Assembly (NCBI GenBank): GCA_020284085.1
Contig: JACEVL010000082.1
Span: 1,142,645 to 1,206,644, forward strand
Length of the DNA stretch: 64,000 nt
Source of the DNA: Aporrectodea caliginosa
Lineage: Eukaryota > Annelida > Clitellata > Crassiclitellata > Lumbricidae
Reading direction: 5' to 3'
Shown here piece after piece: positions 1 to 12,987 of this stretch. Position 1 is the first letter of the stretch. Each line of letters begins with the position of its first letter. The notes beneath the pieces are model-generated. The model had not been told where the DNA came from. It did not search any database and saw only the letters and a list, made by a program, of their open reading frames with translations. The translations under genes and the position numbers were made by a program.

Positions 1-425
1 ATCCATCATTCTATCAATCTATCATTCTATCAATCAATAATTCTATAAATCCATCATTCTATCAATCTATCATTCTATCAATCCATCATTCTATCAATCT
101 ATCATTCTATCAATCCATCATTCTATCAATCTATCATTCTATCAATCTATAATTCTATAAATCCATCATTCAATCAATCTATCATTCTATCAATCCATCA
201 TTCTATCAATCTATCATTCTATCAATCCATCATTCTATCAATGTATCATTCTATCAATCTATCATTCTATCAATATATATCATTCTATCGATCTATCATT
301 CTATCAGTCTATCATTCTATGAATTTATCATCCTATTAACCATTATTCTATCAATCTATCATGCTATCAATCTATATCATTCTATCAGTCTATCATTCAA
401 CCAATCTGTCATTCTATCTATCAGT
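1..425. repeat. Degenerate ATCT/ATCA minisatellite
   Basis: The whole stretch is built from variants of CTATCAATCTATCATT, arranged as a 16-bp higher unit made of tetranucleotide steps. Units diverge toward the right end. No coding potential. The array runs off the left edge, so its full size is unknown. Confidence 0.9.
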
Positions 426-478
426 CGTTGACATATTTTATTGATTCTATATAGGCCTAATTAGTAATTTATCATTTG

Positions 479-510
<32 letters not shown>

Positions 511-660
511 GTAATCGTCATGATAATATTTATAATGACTATTTCATTGTCACAGTAGTATTTTAACAATAGATAGTATTATTTTTCATCATTATCGTCA
601 TATTCATCATCGATATCAATGTGGTAGTATTCATTTGGTAATAACAAAGTCTGTATACAA
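426..660. other. AT-rich spacer with short (ATC)n run
   Basis: Low-complexity AT-rich sequence with a pure ATC run at about 480-510. No gene seen. Long reading frames here translate to poly-Asn/Ser and are microsatellite artefacts. Confidence 0.6.
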
Positions 661-905
<245 letters not shown>

Positions 906-2039
906 TAGCCTCGTTACTATACCGCCATTGTTCAATGCATCAACCAAGTCGATATACGGAAGATTTGTGTACTCAGACAATTGTAAAAAAACTGTATCGC
1001 CTCTATACATATTTAATATATATACGTATATATACTTTTATGCGATGAACATGGATTGTATAAAGACTTGGCTGAGTCTATATGCAAATTATAGGCCTAA
1101 TTATGCACAAGTTCAATCCGAAATTTACGTTCTTTCCGAACGTAAGCTTGATATGCAATATATAGGCCTATCTATATATACGCAGGCCTATTAATATAAT
1201 TATTATCTTTCATGTATTCTGTAAGCAACTCAATATATATTATGCATTATATATACTGCAAAGTATGTGTATATATATGCGGTTCTTTCGGACGGCGTTT
1301 ATTAAGCGCTATTATCTAATGACCCAGCGGTAGAACGTTCGATAGGATGCAAAGAAGTTTTAGGAGATGTTGGTCCAAGGGAAATTCGCCGTCATCATTA
1401 TTTAATTTACTGCAGTGACTAAACTAATTAATTAATAATTCTATGAGATAATTATTATATCAATGTTTACAGGTTTTAGGCCCCATTTCCGGTGCCAATG
1501 ACCATTTATTGATGACGTCATACTCATACGTTGCCATGGTGATTTCGCTGGCTTTGTTGTTCTGATCACGTGATTCTGCCTTCGATTGTTTTAATGAGAG
1601 AGTCTGAGATTTAGAGAGTTATCGATGTTTAATAGACAGCTGCTTAATTTTGATTGTTATAGTTCGTCGTTCATTGATAGGCTAGTTGCATAGTTCATCG
1701 TTCGTCGTAGTTAGTTCCTAGTTCTATAGTTATAGTTCTTAGTTAGGTTTTGACAGTTTCGTCGTGACTGTGTCTAACCTATAACAGCTCGTCACGGATT
1801 GGACTCGCTTTTGCGTGGATTTGTTCTCAAACGGCCATCATCGTCAAATCTTCGAAAGTGTCCATTTTCGATCCGCCTTGATCCATCACAGCAAAGAAGA
1901 ATCCAGATGGGAAAGAAACTAAAACGGAGTCTCACTTTCGTCCGGTCTTGAGCTCAGGAATCTGGCGCGGAACAGAAGAAGCGACGGAAGCGGCAGAACA
2001 TCCATAAGTAAGGATGCCAAAGATCCAAAGATTCCTGCC
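906..2039. other. Spacer without recognisable gene
   Basis: AT-rich to about 1,480, then more balanced sequence. 1,780-2,039 may be the degraded 5' flank of the gag-like fossil that follows. No intact reading frame, tRNA or clear repeat seen. Confidence 0.5.
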
Positions 2040-2262
2040 ATCGAAGAGAACAAGGACGAACTGCACAGCTACATCCTCCGCTACGAACCATTATGCCCAG
2101 CTCCAGAATTGGAGGTGAATCGACTGGGCAATTTATCTGTCGGCGCTACTCAAGGGCAAGATTCTTGAAATTTACACCCGCCAACCTGTCGAAGAGGCGC
2201 TGGACTATGACCGCCCTCAAGCAAGCACTGCTTCAAATTTCCGGTTTTCTCTGATGCGTAGT
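2040..2262 (+). pseudogene. Ty3/gypsy-like gag fragment (fossil)
   Basis: Conceptual translation in two frames gives DELHSYILRYE, then WAIYLSALLKGK (from 2,125), then TRQPVEEALDYD and LKQALLQ. This order and wording match the capsid region of Ty3/gypsy-type retrotransposon Gag proteins of animals, where a WA..LS.LL.GKALEVY motif is followed by a LK.ALL motif. There are at least two frame breaks and an in-frame stop, and no protease or reverse transcriptase follows, so this is a dead fragment. Family assignment rests on remembered motif similarity. Confidence 0.6.
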
Positions 2263-2862
2263 TGACGTTTTATACGCGAACTTATTACCTAACAGATGTC
2301 GGTAAACAGACAAACAGAACAATTGCCTGATGCCACAGTTGTCGAGAAACATACAGACGGAACCATTACCTGACGCTGCAACCTTAGGTAACAGACATAC
2401 ATAGCTCAATCGCCGTACTACCCAGGCATCTCTGAAACGAGTATCCAACCGTCGTAATGCCTGTCAAAGTGTCACATGCTCGAGTAAACTTTCTGCTGCA
2501 GAAATGATGAGTCGCGTCCTGAAATGGTTACAGGGATGAGGTAAGAAGCGTCTGATGATGTCCTTTTCCTTTCAGCACTTTACTTACCATACCTTACCGT
2601 ACATCATTTGATCTTTCTTTCCTTTATGCTACATTACCTACATTCTGAATTGTCTTATTTTACCTTATCTTACCTTACCATATTTGACGTTAATTAACCT
2701 TACCTGGACAAGCGTCACTTTGCCTATCTTAACTTACCTTACCTTTTGGTTGGATAGATGGTTGGGTTAGTGGACAGACGAATGGTTGGATGGATGGATG
2801 AATTGATGATGGCTGGATGGATGAAGGGATGGGTCATTGAATAAATGGGTAGATTAAAGAAC
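2263..2862. other. Spacer with degenerate CTTAC repeats
   Basis: Bases 2,575-2,745 are rich in TTACC/CTTAC units. From 2,740 the sequence passes into diverged GGATGGATGAA units that border the GGAT array. No gene seen. Confidence 0.6.
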
Positions 2863-3107
2863 GGATGGATGGATGGATGGATGGATGGATGGATGGATGG
2901 ATGGATGGATGGATGGATGGATGGATGGATGGATGGATGGATGGATGGATGGATGGATGGATGGATGGATGGATGGATGGATGGATGGATGGATGGATGG
3001 ATGGATGGATGGATGGATGGATGGATGGATGGATGGATGGATGGATGGATGGATGGATGGATGGATGGATGGATGGATGGATGGATGGATGGATGGATGG
3101 ATGGATG
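2863..3107. repeat. (GGAT)61 microsatellite
   Basis: About 61 perfect GGAT units without interruption, flanked on both sides (2,740-2,862 and 3,108-3,205) by diverged units of the same kind. Reading frames through it give only Met-Asp-Gly-Trp or His-Pro-Ser-Ile repeats. Confidence 0.95.
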
Positions 3108-4334
3108 AGTGAATGGCTGGTTGAACGAATGGATAAATGGATGCTTCAATAGATGTATAAACGAATGGATGGATCGAGGGATGGAGGGACGGACGGATTG
3201 ATGGATGGTCACATGATCTCAAATCCAATCCGATCTAATCTAATATAATCTAATGACTTCTATAGCGCCATTATCATAATGGCCAAGACATCAGTCGATG
3301 GTCGAATACCTATATGCCTGTCAGCTTGTCTGCCTGCACGCCTCCCTTTCTGTCTGTCTGTCTGTCTGTGTTATTTCCCAGTTGATGACTGTAGGCTTAA
3401 CTGAGCAGCTGAGAATCTGACGCCACTCGATGGTTCTAAACTGGATCGTTTTGATAAGATATTGCCCAATCACATAGTTTATGATTTAAAGTTGATAGAG
3501 GCCCATCGTATCAGTCTCTCTGCTCTATGTTAATCTGATCAGTGATCAGTGATGATCATCTGCATGGGTAACTGGTGCCTTTGTGCAGATTGACTAAGTG
3601 TTGTTATTGGTGGCAAAGGTGTAGCAACTAATAAGGCAATTAGGAATGTGAAAAGAAGCAGTTTCGAAACCTGTTCAATGAAACCGAGATATTCAAAGTT
3701 AAACGTAAATTGTGTTCAAATTAGTGTTTTCCTTCTCTATAGTTTCCAGGTGTTACGCTGCTGTGCTGTAACAGTTTTCCAGCCATGTGATATGTTCATT
3801 GAGACGCTACAGTTACAGTGTTTCTTACCTTTCTTTAATTTTAGCCTACTCACACTTCAGCTTCACATTTTCCGTCGCATTCTGCCGAAACTTCGTCAGG
3901 TGGTTGGTGATCTGTCATCTACGAACCCAGTCCGATAAGCAGTCAGTTCGTGTAGTGCAACGTCGGGGAGTTTTCGTGCAGTTTTCGGCTCAGGACACGT
4001 CGAGGAAGGTAGGATATGATCGTGTAATCAGCAAAGAAATGGCATGCCTGTCTGAGACTTCGATGGACACTGTTTTTGCTCTTCTGGCGTATGGTTAGAA
4101 TCCACGTCTCTGAGGGCTGTCCTTAATAGATATGTCTAACATAATTATTAGTTACTTCCTCAGCTATAATAAATTTACTGACCGTAAATTGTCAGTGGGA
4201 AGATCAGACGGCGAGAGAAAGGAGTGACAACCGGATCTCGTATGCCCGCGAACATGTCTCAGTGGCGTACAGTCGGCTTTTCATTTCGCTTGTGATGACG
4301 TTTGTAATAGGGCTTGGCGTTGTAATTGTAAATG

Positions 4335-4925
4335 TGACTGAACATTTATATAGCGCCGCTAGCAGAGCGAAACATGAGGGACGCTCTTTACGCTAGCCTA
4401 TGTGATGATAGATGTCATTAAGACCTACACTTTTACATCAGTTAAATAGCAGAACAATTGTATTGTATTTATAAATTTATAAAGCGCCTCTCACAGTGAA
4501 CACCAATCAGAGGCGCTTCCAGTGCGAAAGACACCGAGCGTAGCACAGTAACACGAACAATGCACAGTAAAGTAGAAGGGTCACCAGTGGCAATCCGATG
4601 CGCACAAGTTGAATCAACCAACGGATTCTCATCAACAATACACTAGATTACAGTATGTGTCGCTTAATATAGCGCCTTTTGAGTCTGCTACCTCACATGA
4701 CTATTTAGCTCGTCTAATTGTTTAAGTCCGTTTTAAGATAATTTGAAAGTGTTTGCTGAAGAGAATTAAATGCAACAGCACGTACATACAGCGGAAGAGT
4801 GTTCCAAGAGGAAGATCCGAGACATGAGATGACACAGTCGGCTCAAGTTGATGGACGGAAGCGCTGCACCTGCATGGCTTCACGAGCAGCTGAGCGCAAC
4901 GATCGCTGACCTGCTTGACCTTACA
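4335..4925 (-). pseudogene. LINE (CR1/L2-like) 3' end remnants
   Basis: On the minus strand, 4,670-4,920 translates in pieces to SSSWNTLPLYVRAVAFNSLQ followed by LSNYLKTDLN. This is the usual C-terminal wording of CR1/L2-type reverse transcriptase ORFs (WN.LP...R...S...FK..LKT). It ends in GGCGCTATAT, the 3' tail signature seen at many places in this window; a second such tail lies at 4,344-4,360. Fossil, truncated at 5'. Confidence 0.65.
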
Positions 4926-5251
4926 TATATTTAGGCTATGTCAGGGCGTGCCGACAAAGCCTTAATAGTGCACTAGTGCATCTATTAGGCCTATATGTAG
5001 CTTAACCCCTTTTATTATGACAAGCTGTAATAAATAATTGCTAGGTGACGGTAACGTAAAGTGTCCATTTATATTGCATGAATTTTACAAAAATATCAAT
5101 CAACGTCCTTGCGACAAAACGAAACCAAACAAGGCTCCATCGCAGGGGAACCTTGTACTTTATTCTTTTCTGTAATGATACTGCAACCTGTCATAACATG
5201 TAATAATATTAATCTTCGTGGGTTTCCTGTGTTTCTTTAGGAACCGGTGCG

Positions 5252-5402
5252 GCGACTGAGGTGAAATGGGATGGGTGTGACGAGATTGAGGCGAGAAGGG
5301 ATGGGTGTGACGAGACTGAGGCGAGATTGATGGGTGTGACGAGATTGAGGCGAGATTGATGGGTGTGACGAGACTGAGGCGAGATTGATGGCAGTGGTGA
5401 TT
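5252..5402. repeat. 29-30 bp minisatellite
   Basis: Four to five units of ATGGGTGTGACGAGACTGAG plus GCGAGATTG. The same array with fewer, more diverged units is at 12,105-12,205 in copy 2 of the large duplication. Confidence 0.85.
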
Positions 5403-5610
5403 GCTCTGTGGCTCTGTCTTGTTTCGTTGTTATGTATTAGGGGTTTATTTGTTGTAGTCCTGGCGGGCCTCTGGCGTGGCGTAAAACCCCGTAAGCTCAT
5501 TATGGCAGGGTGGGCCCCTGGCGCGGTCTAATACCCCGCAAGCCCCTTTATTATTACTTTTGAATTTGTTTTTTTATTTTCTTAATTTTGTATTGTCTTG
5601 CCGATGAGCC

Positions 5611-5746
5611 GAGGGATGAGAATGAGGATGAGAGTGGGGGTTAGGTTAGAAGAAAGACGGGGCAGAGGGATGAGAATGAGGATGAGAGAGGGGGCTAGGT
5701 TAGAAGAAAGACGGGGCAGAGGGATGAGAATGAGGATGAGCGGGAA
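5611..5746. repeat. 54-bp minisatellite
   Basis: Two and a half units starting AGGGATGAGAATGAGGATGA with a 54-bp period. The counterpart in copy 2 is 12,425-12,595. Confidence 0.85.
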
Positions 5747-5935
5747 TCGAGGCATGGCAACCACAGTAGAATCCGACAGAAAATCTACTTTATGAAGATA
5801 AAGATCACCCAAAGGTAAATCGGAAGTTTATTGTATGCAAGAGCTGATGAGATCAAATGCTAATTATTTTATTATTCTAGTCTAGTAGGTATACACTGAT
5901 ATGAACTTTGAGATGGACTCATACGAAATGCTCTG

Positions 5936-6048
5936 TCTGTGTGTGTCTGTCTCTGTGTGTGTGTGTCTGTGTGTCTGTCTATGTGTTTCCTTTGTTTCTG
6001 TCTCTGTCTGTCTGTCTGTCTCTCTCTGTCTGTCTCTCTCTGTCTGTC

Positions 6049-6087
<39 letters not shown>
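5936..6087. repeat. GT/CT microsatellite
   Basis: Polypurine/polypyrimidine-like TGTG then TCTG then pure CT blocks. Counterpart at 12,797-12,980. Confidence 0.85.
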
Positions 6088-6093
<6 letters not shown>

Positions 6094-6138
6094 CTGTAAT
6101 TAAAGTATTGACGTCTAGCACGCTAATCTAATATTATT

Positions 6139-6345
6139 CATTCATTCATTCTCTCTCCCCTGTCTGACTCTGTCACTGTCTCTCCCAGTCTCTGTCTTCT
6201 GTCACTCTGTATCTCTCTCTTTCTCTCGACATAATATACATGTAAGGCTGAGACACGTGTAGCCGTGGTCACTGGTCCATTTAGCAAGGCTATACTGGAC
6301 GGTCTTTCGGTTTGTCGGCAGTCCATTTAGTACTGTTCAGTAGAG
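6139..6345. repeat. Local direct repeat, unit a
   Basis: Shares with 7,316-7,485 the block from ATTCATTCATTCTCTCTCCC through GGTCCATTTAGCAAGGCTAT and the following CTTTCGGTTTGTCGGCAGTC. Unit b lacks an internal segment of about 35 bp, so the two arose by duplication followed by deletion. Confidence 0.8.
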
Positions 6346-7315
6346 GAGCGGCAGAAATATCTCTCGGTCTTTCGGTTTGTCGGGAATGTAAGAGAGGATT
6401 TCTCCAGAAGGCACATGCTTTGTCACATTAGGGCGCAGATGTTCTGCGAGTAATAGGTAAGTTTGCAACAAAGAGGAATTTGTCATTCGACTAACGTCTA
6501 AACTTTTTTGCAGTGTTCTGCAACGAAAGAAGATGACGCAATCATCCAATCGAGGTGTGAATGGCCGACGTCAGTTTCTCAGCATCGGCATATGTGGAAA
6601 ACGCTTCAGCCAAACAATTGACACTTTTAATCGATCCGTCCGACCTAAAGATAAACTATCAAAATAAGATGGAAAAAGACGATGATCTGCTCGGAGTAAT
6701 TCTTGAACTAGAGTGGATTCTTGAGATGGCTTCAGGAACAATTCGACTACTTGATGTAGACTATCCATGAATCAACGTTCTTTGTCCAAAAATATCGACC
6801 ATTATTGAATTGCTGTGTTGTTCGTTGTAAAATTACAGTCTCTTTCCTAAATGTCACAGGTTGATATCGGCCGTTATATATCCAGCAGAAAGAGCGGTAC
6901 CTTCTTGGCTGCGCTCCATCCTACTTGTCTGCTCTTTGTCGACCTGTCTCTGACCTCGCAGCCCGTCGAACTCGGCGTTCTTCAGCAAGGGGGGAGCTTT
7001 TGGTCCCGCGAGCTCACACTTCTATTAGACAGCGTCGAGCCTTTTCAATTGTCCGCATATAAGGGACGTAGGTACATGAGGTCCCTAGACACTATGAGGT
7101 CCTTAGGCATGTGAGGACCCTACGTGCAATGGATTACGGAGTCGTCCATTGAGGACGTCCACTAAATGTTATCTATTCTATCCCTCGCCCTTTCCTTAAT
7201 CCTTTGTCCACATTTGTCCGATTTTAATTATCTTGCCACACATTTTACGAATGTCCGCACTCCAACGGAATATTAAGGCTTACATGTAGAAACCTGATGC
7301 TAATCTAATATTATT
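6346..7315. other. Unassigned sequence with two short open frames
   Basis: Holds a 69-codon frame at 6,561-6,770 (+) and an 87-codon frame at 6,851-7,114 (+). Neither resembles a family I know, neither has visible splice context, and the first is also open on the other strand, so I do not call them genes. A short triplicated GAGGTCCCTAGACAC-like motif lies at 7,070-7,120. Confidence 0.4.
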
Positions 7316-7485
7316 CATTCATTCATTCTCTCTTTCCTGTCTGATCTGTCATCTCCCAGTCTCTGTCTTCTGTAGTGTATCTCTCTCTTTCTCTCGACAT
7401 AATATAGATTGGTCCATTTAGCAAGGCTATACTGGACGGTCTTTCGGTTTGTCGGCAGTCCATTTAATACTGTTCGGTGATACTG
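7316..7485. repeat. Local direct repeat, unit b
   Basis: Shorter partner of 6,139-6,345. Confidence 0.8.
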
Positions 7486-8340
7486 TCGCTTCCAGCAAAT
7501 AAACTCTTAATAAATGGATACTACACATAAGAGACTCTGATGTCTGATTGAAGGCACAGTCGCTATTCAGAAATAACCTTATCTACCAAACTTATTGAAA
7601 GAGATCAGAAACAGAAGTGGATGGAATAGAGTTTTCCCTGCCTAAAATACTCAGAAATGCCAACTGGACACTTCCTCAAACTGGGGTTCTGAGTGAGCGC
7701 CGTTAAGCTTCCCTATAGAGGGGGTCTGGGGTCATTTATAAAGCGCCAAGTTTTGATAAGAGTGGTACTCTGTCCCCCCCTCAGAAGCTTCCCTATAGAG
7801 GGGTCTGGGGGTCATTCACAGATCTACACGGGCGATAAATGCCTCAAGTTCATCCAGTTCATCCAGTGCAGTGCCCCAGCATCAGGGGACATTTCCTGCA
7901 AGGCCGAAAGTGAGACAAACTCTTCACCGTCAGGGCTCCAGAAGCCGGCTACTTCTGAACTCTACGAAGCTGTATTTCAGATTGAACTATTTGCAATTAG
8001 CTCATAAATTATTTAAAATTTCTCATTATCAAAACATTTATGTTTTACGTTGCTCCGAGTGTTTGTTAAAGTCATAGACCCCTTAAATGATTAAAGTTTT
8101 ATAAGAAAAGTTAAATTATTACAGTTAACATAACCTAATATGAAATAACAAGGGTTTTAAGTGGTTCAGAAGACGTTTAGTCTGTGTTAGAACCACTGCA
8201 ATTAACCTGGAAGTTATTTGGTAGACTTGTGCAACATCAGCACTGCAGTGCAATATCGGTCACTTCAATCATTCAAGATCTAATCACAATCCAACCACTT
8301 CGCTCAACCCTCTACCCTTCTGCCCTAACATTTCTCCGCC
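7486..8340. other. Spacer; two copies of a 25-bp motif
   Basis: CTTCCCTATAGAGGGGTCTG-type motifs occur at about 7,710 and 7,790. A 104-codon frame (7,693-8,007) covers both and is not recognisable. No gene called. Confidence 0.4.
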
Positions 8341-8899
8341 ATTTTATCCAGTGTGATTTTCGTTAACGATAACGATAACGAAAATGTTCGTTAACGAAAA
8401 TAAAATGACTTCGTTAACGATAACTATAACTATAACTAAAAAATATCATTAACTATAACTATAACTATAACGAAAATAACACTAACGAAAATTCATCTTT
8501 ATTTTCGTTAATACAAAAAATAAAAATAGGAAGTGCAATATGGACGATTCGACATAAATGAGAACGAAAAATGCGAAATTTTTATTGTGAAATTTGTCAG
8601 TTACTTTGGAAACTCGTGTATTCATGAAGCTGACTGTACCCATGCTTCAAAGGTTTTCATAGCTCTGAGTAAATTGTGAAACAGCGTATTAATACGCACA
8701 ATTTTGCTTATAGACTTAATTATTGTAATAAGTAGTAACTAAAATTAACTAAAATAAAAATCCATTAACTATAACTATAACTATAACTAAAAAATAATAC
8801 TAACTATAACTATAACTATAACTAAAATAAAAAATCATTAACTATAACTATAACTATAACTAAAATAAAATCTGTAAGGAAAATCACACTGATTTTGTC
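8341..8899. mobile_element. hAT-type MITE with 8-bp target-site duplication
   Basis: Element 8,349-8,891 begins CAGTGTGATTTTCGTTAACG and ends GGAAAATCACACTG, giving terminal inverted repeats of the CAGTG type. It is flanked by ATTTTATC and ATTTTGTC, an 8-bp duplication with one mismatch, as expected for hAT transposition. The interior is almost only GTTAACGATAACG and ATAACTATAACTA repeats plus one unique stretch. No transposase. Relatives with the same internal wording are at 55,615-55,782 and about 56,255-56,453. Confidence 0.8.
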
Positions 8900-9103
8900 A
8901 GCTGATCAATAACATTTGTGAATTGCTGTATTATATCCATAGTGGTTCCGCCTATCTGTAACAAACTTCTGCAAGAATTACGCCAAATATTTGATCCATC
9001 CTACGAACTCGCCAAAAGCTCGCCTCTTGCCATCTCTACACGCTCCACAGGTCTTTCAGTCAAAACTGAAAACACAAAAATAATTCTATCATCTTGTATG
9101 TAT

Positions 9104-9287
9104 ACATGTACATGTATGTAATGTATGTATGTATGTATGTATGTATGTATGTATGTATGTATGTATGTATGTATGTATGTATGTATGTATGTATGCATGT
9201 ATGTATGTATGTATGTATGTATGTATGTATGTATGTATGTATGCATGTATGTATGTATGTATGCATGCATGCATGCATGTATGTATA
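9104..9287. repeat. (ATGT)n microsatellite
   Basis: Nearly pure ATGT with scattered ATGC variants. Confidence 0.95.
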
Positions 9288-9297
9288 ATGTAATGTA

Positions 9298-9621
9298 ATT
9301 AGTAATTTATATAGCGCCGCTCACAGCCGAGGCCATTCAGTAGCGCTCCCCGTGCGAGAACCCCGAGAGAAGAAATAGGTTTTAAGGAGAGAGAGAGATG
9401 AAGACAGTGATCCAGAAAGGAAAGTCTCACGCAAAGTGAAGGGAAGGGCATTCCATAAAGAGGGCCAATGATGGCAAAGATCGAGTTTGAGAAATCGCAC
9501 GTGGTCCTAGTTCGTCGTGGCACAAAGAAGTCAGACCGGTCCAGAGATCGGAGAGGCCGATGAGAAGATGCTGAAAGAGGAGGACGAATTACATCCCTGA
9601 GATATTTTGAAGCAAGTTCCA
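9298..9621 (-). pseudogene. LINE (CR1/L2-like) 3' end
   Basis: Minus-strand translation contains YLRDVIRPPLSASSHRPLRS, then LDRSDFFVPRRTRTT, then IIGPLYGMPF, which is the C-terminal reverse transcriptase region of CR1/L2-type LINEs. It ends in GGCGCTATATAAATTAC, the family's 3' tail. 5'-truncated, about 100 codons remain, last part frameshifted. Confidence 0.75.
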
Positions 9622-9625
9622 GTTT

Positions 9626-9875
9626 GTATGTATGTATGTATGTATGTATGTATGTATGTATGTATGTATGTATGTATGTATGCATGTATGCATGTATGCA
9701 TGTATGTATGTATGTATGTATGTATGTATGTATGTATGTATGTATGTGCGTTCGTACGTATGTATGTGTACGTATGTATGCATGTATGCATGAATGCATG
9801 TATGTAAGCATGTATGTATGTATGTATGTATGTATGTATGTATGTATGTATGTATGTATGATTGTATGTTTGTAG
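9626..9875. repeat. (ATGT)n microsatellite, second block
   Basis: ATGT units with ATGC, GTACG and ATGA interruptions. Confidence 0.95.
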
Positions 9876-9998
9876 TGTTTGCATGTACATGTAAGAGTGC
9901 ATGCATATCGCCCTTTAATTATAACTCATTAAGGGCGCTGAGTCACGGTTACCTAGGAATCACCAAACAAATACGTCTTATGTTTCCCTTACCTCCTT

Positions 9999-10162
9999 CG
10001 CGGGTTCGCGGTCCACCTCAAGCCGCCGCGTAGGGACCCTGGGCAAGTCCTTCACCCGCAATTGCTCATGCGCTTCGGCGTGAAACTCCGATTCAGTGTC
10101 CGCGCTGTAGTCGGGAGCGCCTCTGAGTAGAAATCTTGAAGGGGCGCTATAACAAGTGCTCA
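9999..10162 (+). mobile_element. SINE 3' portion
   Basis: Starts with CGGGTTCGCGGTCCACCTCA (B-box part of a tRNA-like head), then the body found in full at 51,806-52,212, and ends GGGGCGCTATAACAAGTGCT before an ATAC tail array. 5'-truncated copy. Confidence 0.8.
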
Positions 10163-10222
10163 TACATACATACATACATACATACATACATACATACATA
10201 CATACATACATACATACATACA

Positions 10223-10253
<31 letters not shown>

Positions 10254-10262
10254 CATACATAC
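10160..10262. repeat. (ACAT)n microsatellite
   Basis: Pure CATA units with one interruption; it probably grew from the SINE tail just upstream. Confidence 0.95.
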
Positions 10263-12943
10263 TCGATGGTTCTAAACTGGATCGTTTTGATAAGATATTG
10301 CCTAATCACATAGTTTATGATATAAAGTTGGAAGAGGCCCATCGTATCAGTCTCTCTGCTCTATGTTAATCTGATCAGTGATCAGTGAGGATCATCTGTA
10401 TGGGTAACTGGTGCCTTTGTGCAGATTAACTAAGTGTTGTTATTGGTGGCAAAGGTGTAACAAGTAGTAAGGCAATTAGGAAATGAGAAAAGCAGTTTCG
10501 AAACCTGTTCAATGAAGCCGAGATATTCAAAGTTAAACGTTAAATGTGTTCAAATTAGTGTTTTCCTTCTCTATAGTTTCCAGGTGTTACGCTGCTGTGC
10601 TCTAACAGTTTTCCAGCCATGTGATAATTATGTTCATTGAGACGCTACAGTTACAGTGTTTCTTACCTTTCTTTAATTTTAGCCTACTCACACTTCAGCT
10701 TCACATTTTCCGTCGCATTCTGCCGAAACTTCATCAGGTGGTTGGTGATCTGTCATCTACGAACCCAGTCCGATAAGCAGTCAGATCGTTTAGTGCAGTG
10801 GGAGTTTTCGTGCAGTTTTCGGCTCAGGACACATCGAGGAAGGTAGGATATGATCGTGTAATCAGCAAAGAAATGGCATGCCTGTCTGAGACTTCGATGG
10901 ACACTGTTTTTGCTCTTCTGGCGTATGGTTAGAATCCACGTCTCTGAGGGCTGTTCTTAATAGATATGTCTAATACTTCCTCAGCTATAATAAATTTACT
11001 GACCGTAAATTGTCAGTAGGAAGATCAGACGGCAAGAGAAAGGAGTGAACTACCGGAACTCGTATGCCCGCGAACATGTCTCAGTGGCGGACAGTCGGCT
11101 TTTCATTTCGATTGTGATGACGTTTGTAATAGGGCTTGGCGTTGTAATTGTAAATGTGACTGAACATTTATATAGCGCCGCTAACAGAGCGAAACATGAG
11201 GGACGCTCTTTACGCTAACCTATGTGATGGCGGATTTCATTAAGACATCAGTTAAATAGCAGAACAATTTTTTGTATTGTATTGTATTGTATTGTATTGT
11301 ATTGTATTTATAAATTTATAAAGAGCCTCTCACAGTGAACACCAATCAGAGGCGCTCCCAGTGCGAAAGACACCGAGCGAAGCACAGTAACACGAACAAT
11401 GCACAGTAAAGTAGAAGGGTCACCAGTGGCAATCCGATGCGCACAAGTTGAATCAACCAAACGATTCTCATCAACAATACACTAGATTACTCCATGTGTC
11501 GCTTAATATAGCGCCTTTTGAGTCTGCTACCTCACATGACTGTTTAGCTCGTCTAATTGTTTAAGTCCGTTTTAAGATAATTTGAAAGTGTTTGCTGAAG
11601 AGAATTAAATGCAGCAGCACGCACATACAGCGGAAGAGTGTTTCAAGAGGAAGATCCGAGACATGAGATGACACAGTCGGCTCAAGTTGATGGACAGAAG
11701 CGCTGGCACCTGCAAGGCTTCACGAGCAGCTGAGCGCAACGATCGCTGACTACTGCTTGACCTTACATGTATTTAGGCTATGTCAGGGCGTGCCGACAAT
11801 TAGCCTTAATAGTGCACTAGTACATCTATTAGGCCTATATGTAGCTTAACCCCTTTTATAATGACAAGCTGTAATAAATAATCGCTAAGGTAACGTAAAG
11901 TGTCCATTTATTTTGCATGAATTTTAAAAAAAACAATCAACGTCCTTGCGACAAAAGGAAACCAAACAAGGCTCCATCGCAGAGGAATCTTGTACTTTAT
12001 TCTTTTCTGTAATGATACTGCAACCTGTCATAACGTGTAATAATATTAATCTTCGTGGGTTTCCTGTGTTTCTTTAGGTACCGGTGAGGCGACTGATGCG
12101 AGATATGGGATGTGTGTGACGAGACTGAGGCGAGAAGGGATGGGTGTGACGAGACTGAGGCAAGATTGATGGGTGTGACGAGACTGAGGCTAGATTGTGA
12201 TGGGTGTGACGGTTGCACTATGGCTCTGTCTTGTTTCGTTGTTATGTGTTAGAAGTTTATTTGTTGTAGTCCTGGCGGGCCTCTGGCGTGGCGTAAAACC
12301 CCGTAAGCTCATTATGGCAGGGTGGCCCCTGGCGTGTTCTAATGCCCCGCAAGCCCCTTTATTATTAGGCCTACTTTTGAATTTATTTTTTATTTTCTTA
12401 ATTGTGTATTGTTTTGGCGATGAGTCGAGGGATGAGAATGAGGATGAGAGGGATGGATGGTTAGAAGAGAGAAGAGGCAGAGGGATGAGAATGAGGATGA
12501 GAGGGACTGGGTTAGAAGAAAGAAGGGGCAGAGGGATGAGATTGAGGATGAGAGGGACTAGGTTAGAAGAAAGAAGAGGCAGAGGTTGAATCGAGGCAGG
12601 GCAACTACAGTAGAATCCGACAGAAATTCTACTTAAAGACGATAAAGATCACCCGAAGGTAGGCTACAGTACGTATGTCGGAAGTTTAATGTATGCAAGA
12701 GCTGATGAGATCAAATGCTAACTATTTTATTATTCTAGTCTAGTAGCCTAGGTATATACTGATATTGACTTTGAGATGGACTCATACGAAATGCTTTGTC
12801 TGTCTGTGTGTGTGTCTGTGTGTGTGTCTGTGTGTGTCTGTCTCTGTCTGTCTTTGTCTGTCTGTCTGTCTTTGTCTGTCTGTCTGTCTGTTTCTCTCTC
12901 TGTCTCTCTCTCTCTCTGTCTGTCCTCTCTCTCTGTCTCTCTC

Positions 12944-12987
<44 letters not shown>

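Larger units (their letters stand above)
3425..6128. repeat. 2.7 kb direct duplication, copy 1
   Basis: Matches 10,261-13,022 along its whole length at roughly 95% identity with small indels. Both copies start at ACTCGATGGTTCTAAACTGG and share internal LINE tail, 29-bp and 54-bp minisatellites and a GT/CT tract, ending at CACGCTAAT. Copy 2 runs into the assembly gap, so the duplicated unit may be larger. No intact gene; short frames inside are not conserved between copies. Confidence 0.9.

Noticed and set aside
2739..3228. Overlapping frames of 79-157 codons on both strands
   Set aside because: Pure GGAT repeat translations.
12197..12589. 130-codon frame starting with a hydrophobic stretch
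   Set aside because: Lies in the duplicated minisatellite block and is not open in the partner copy at 5,390-5,750.
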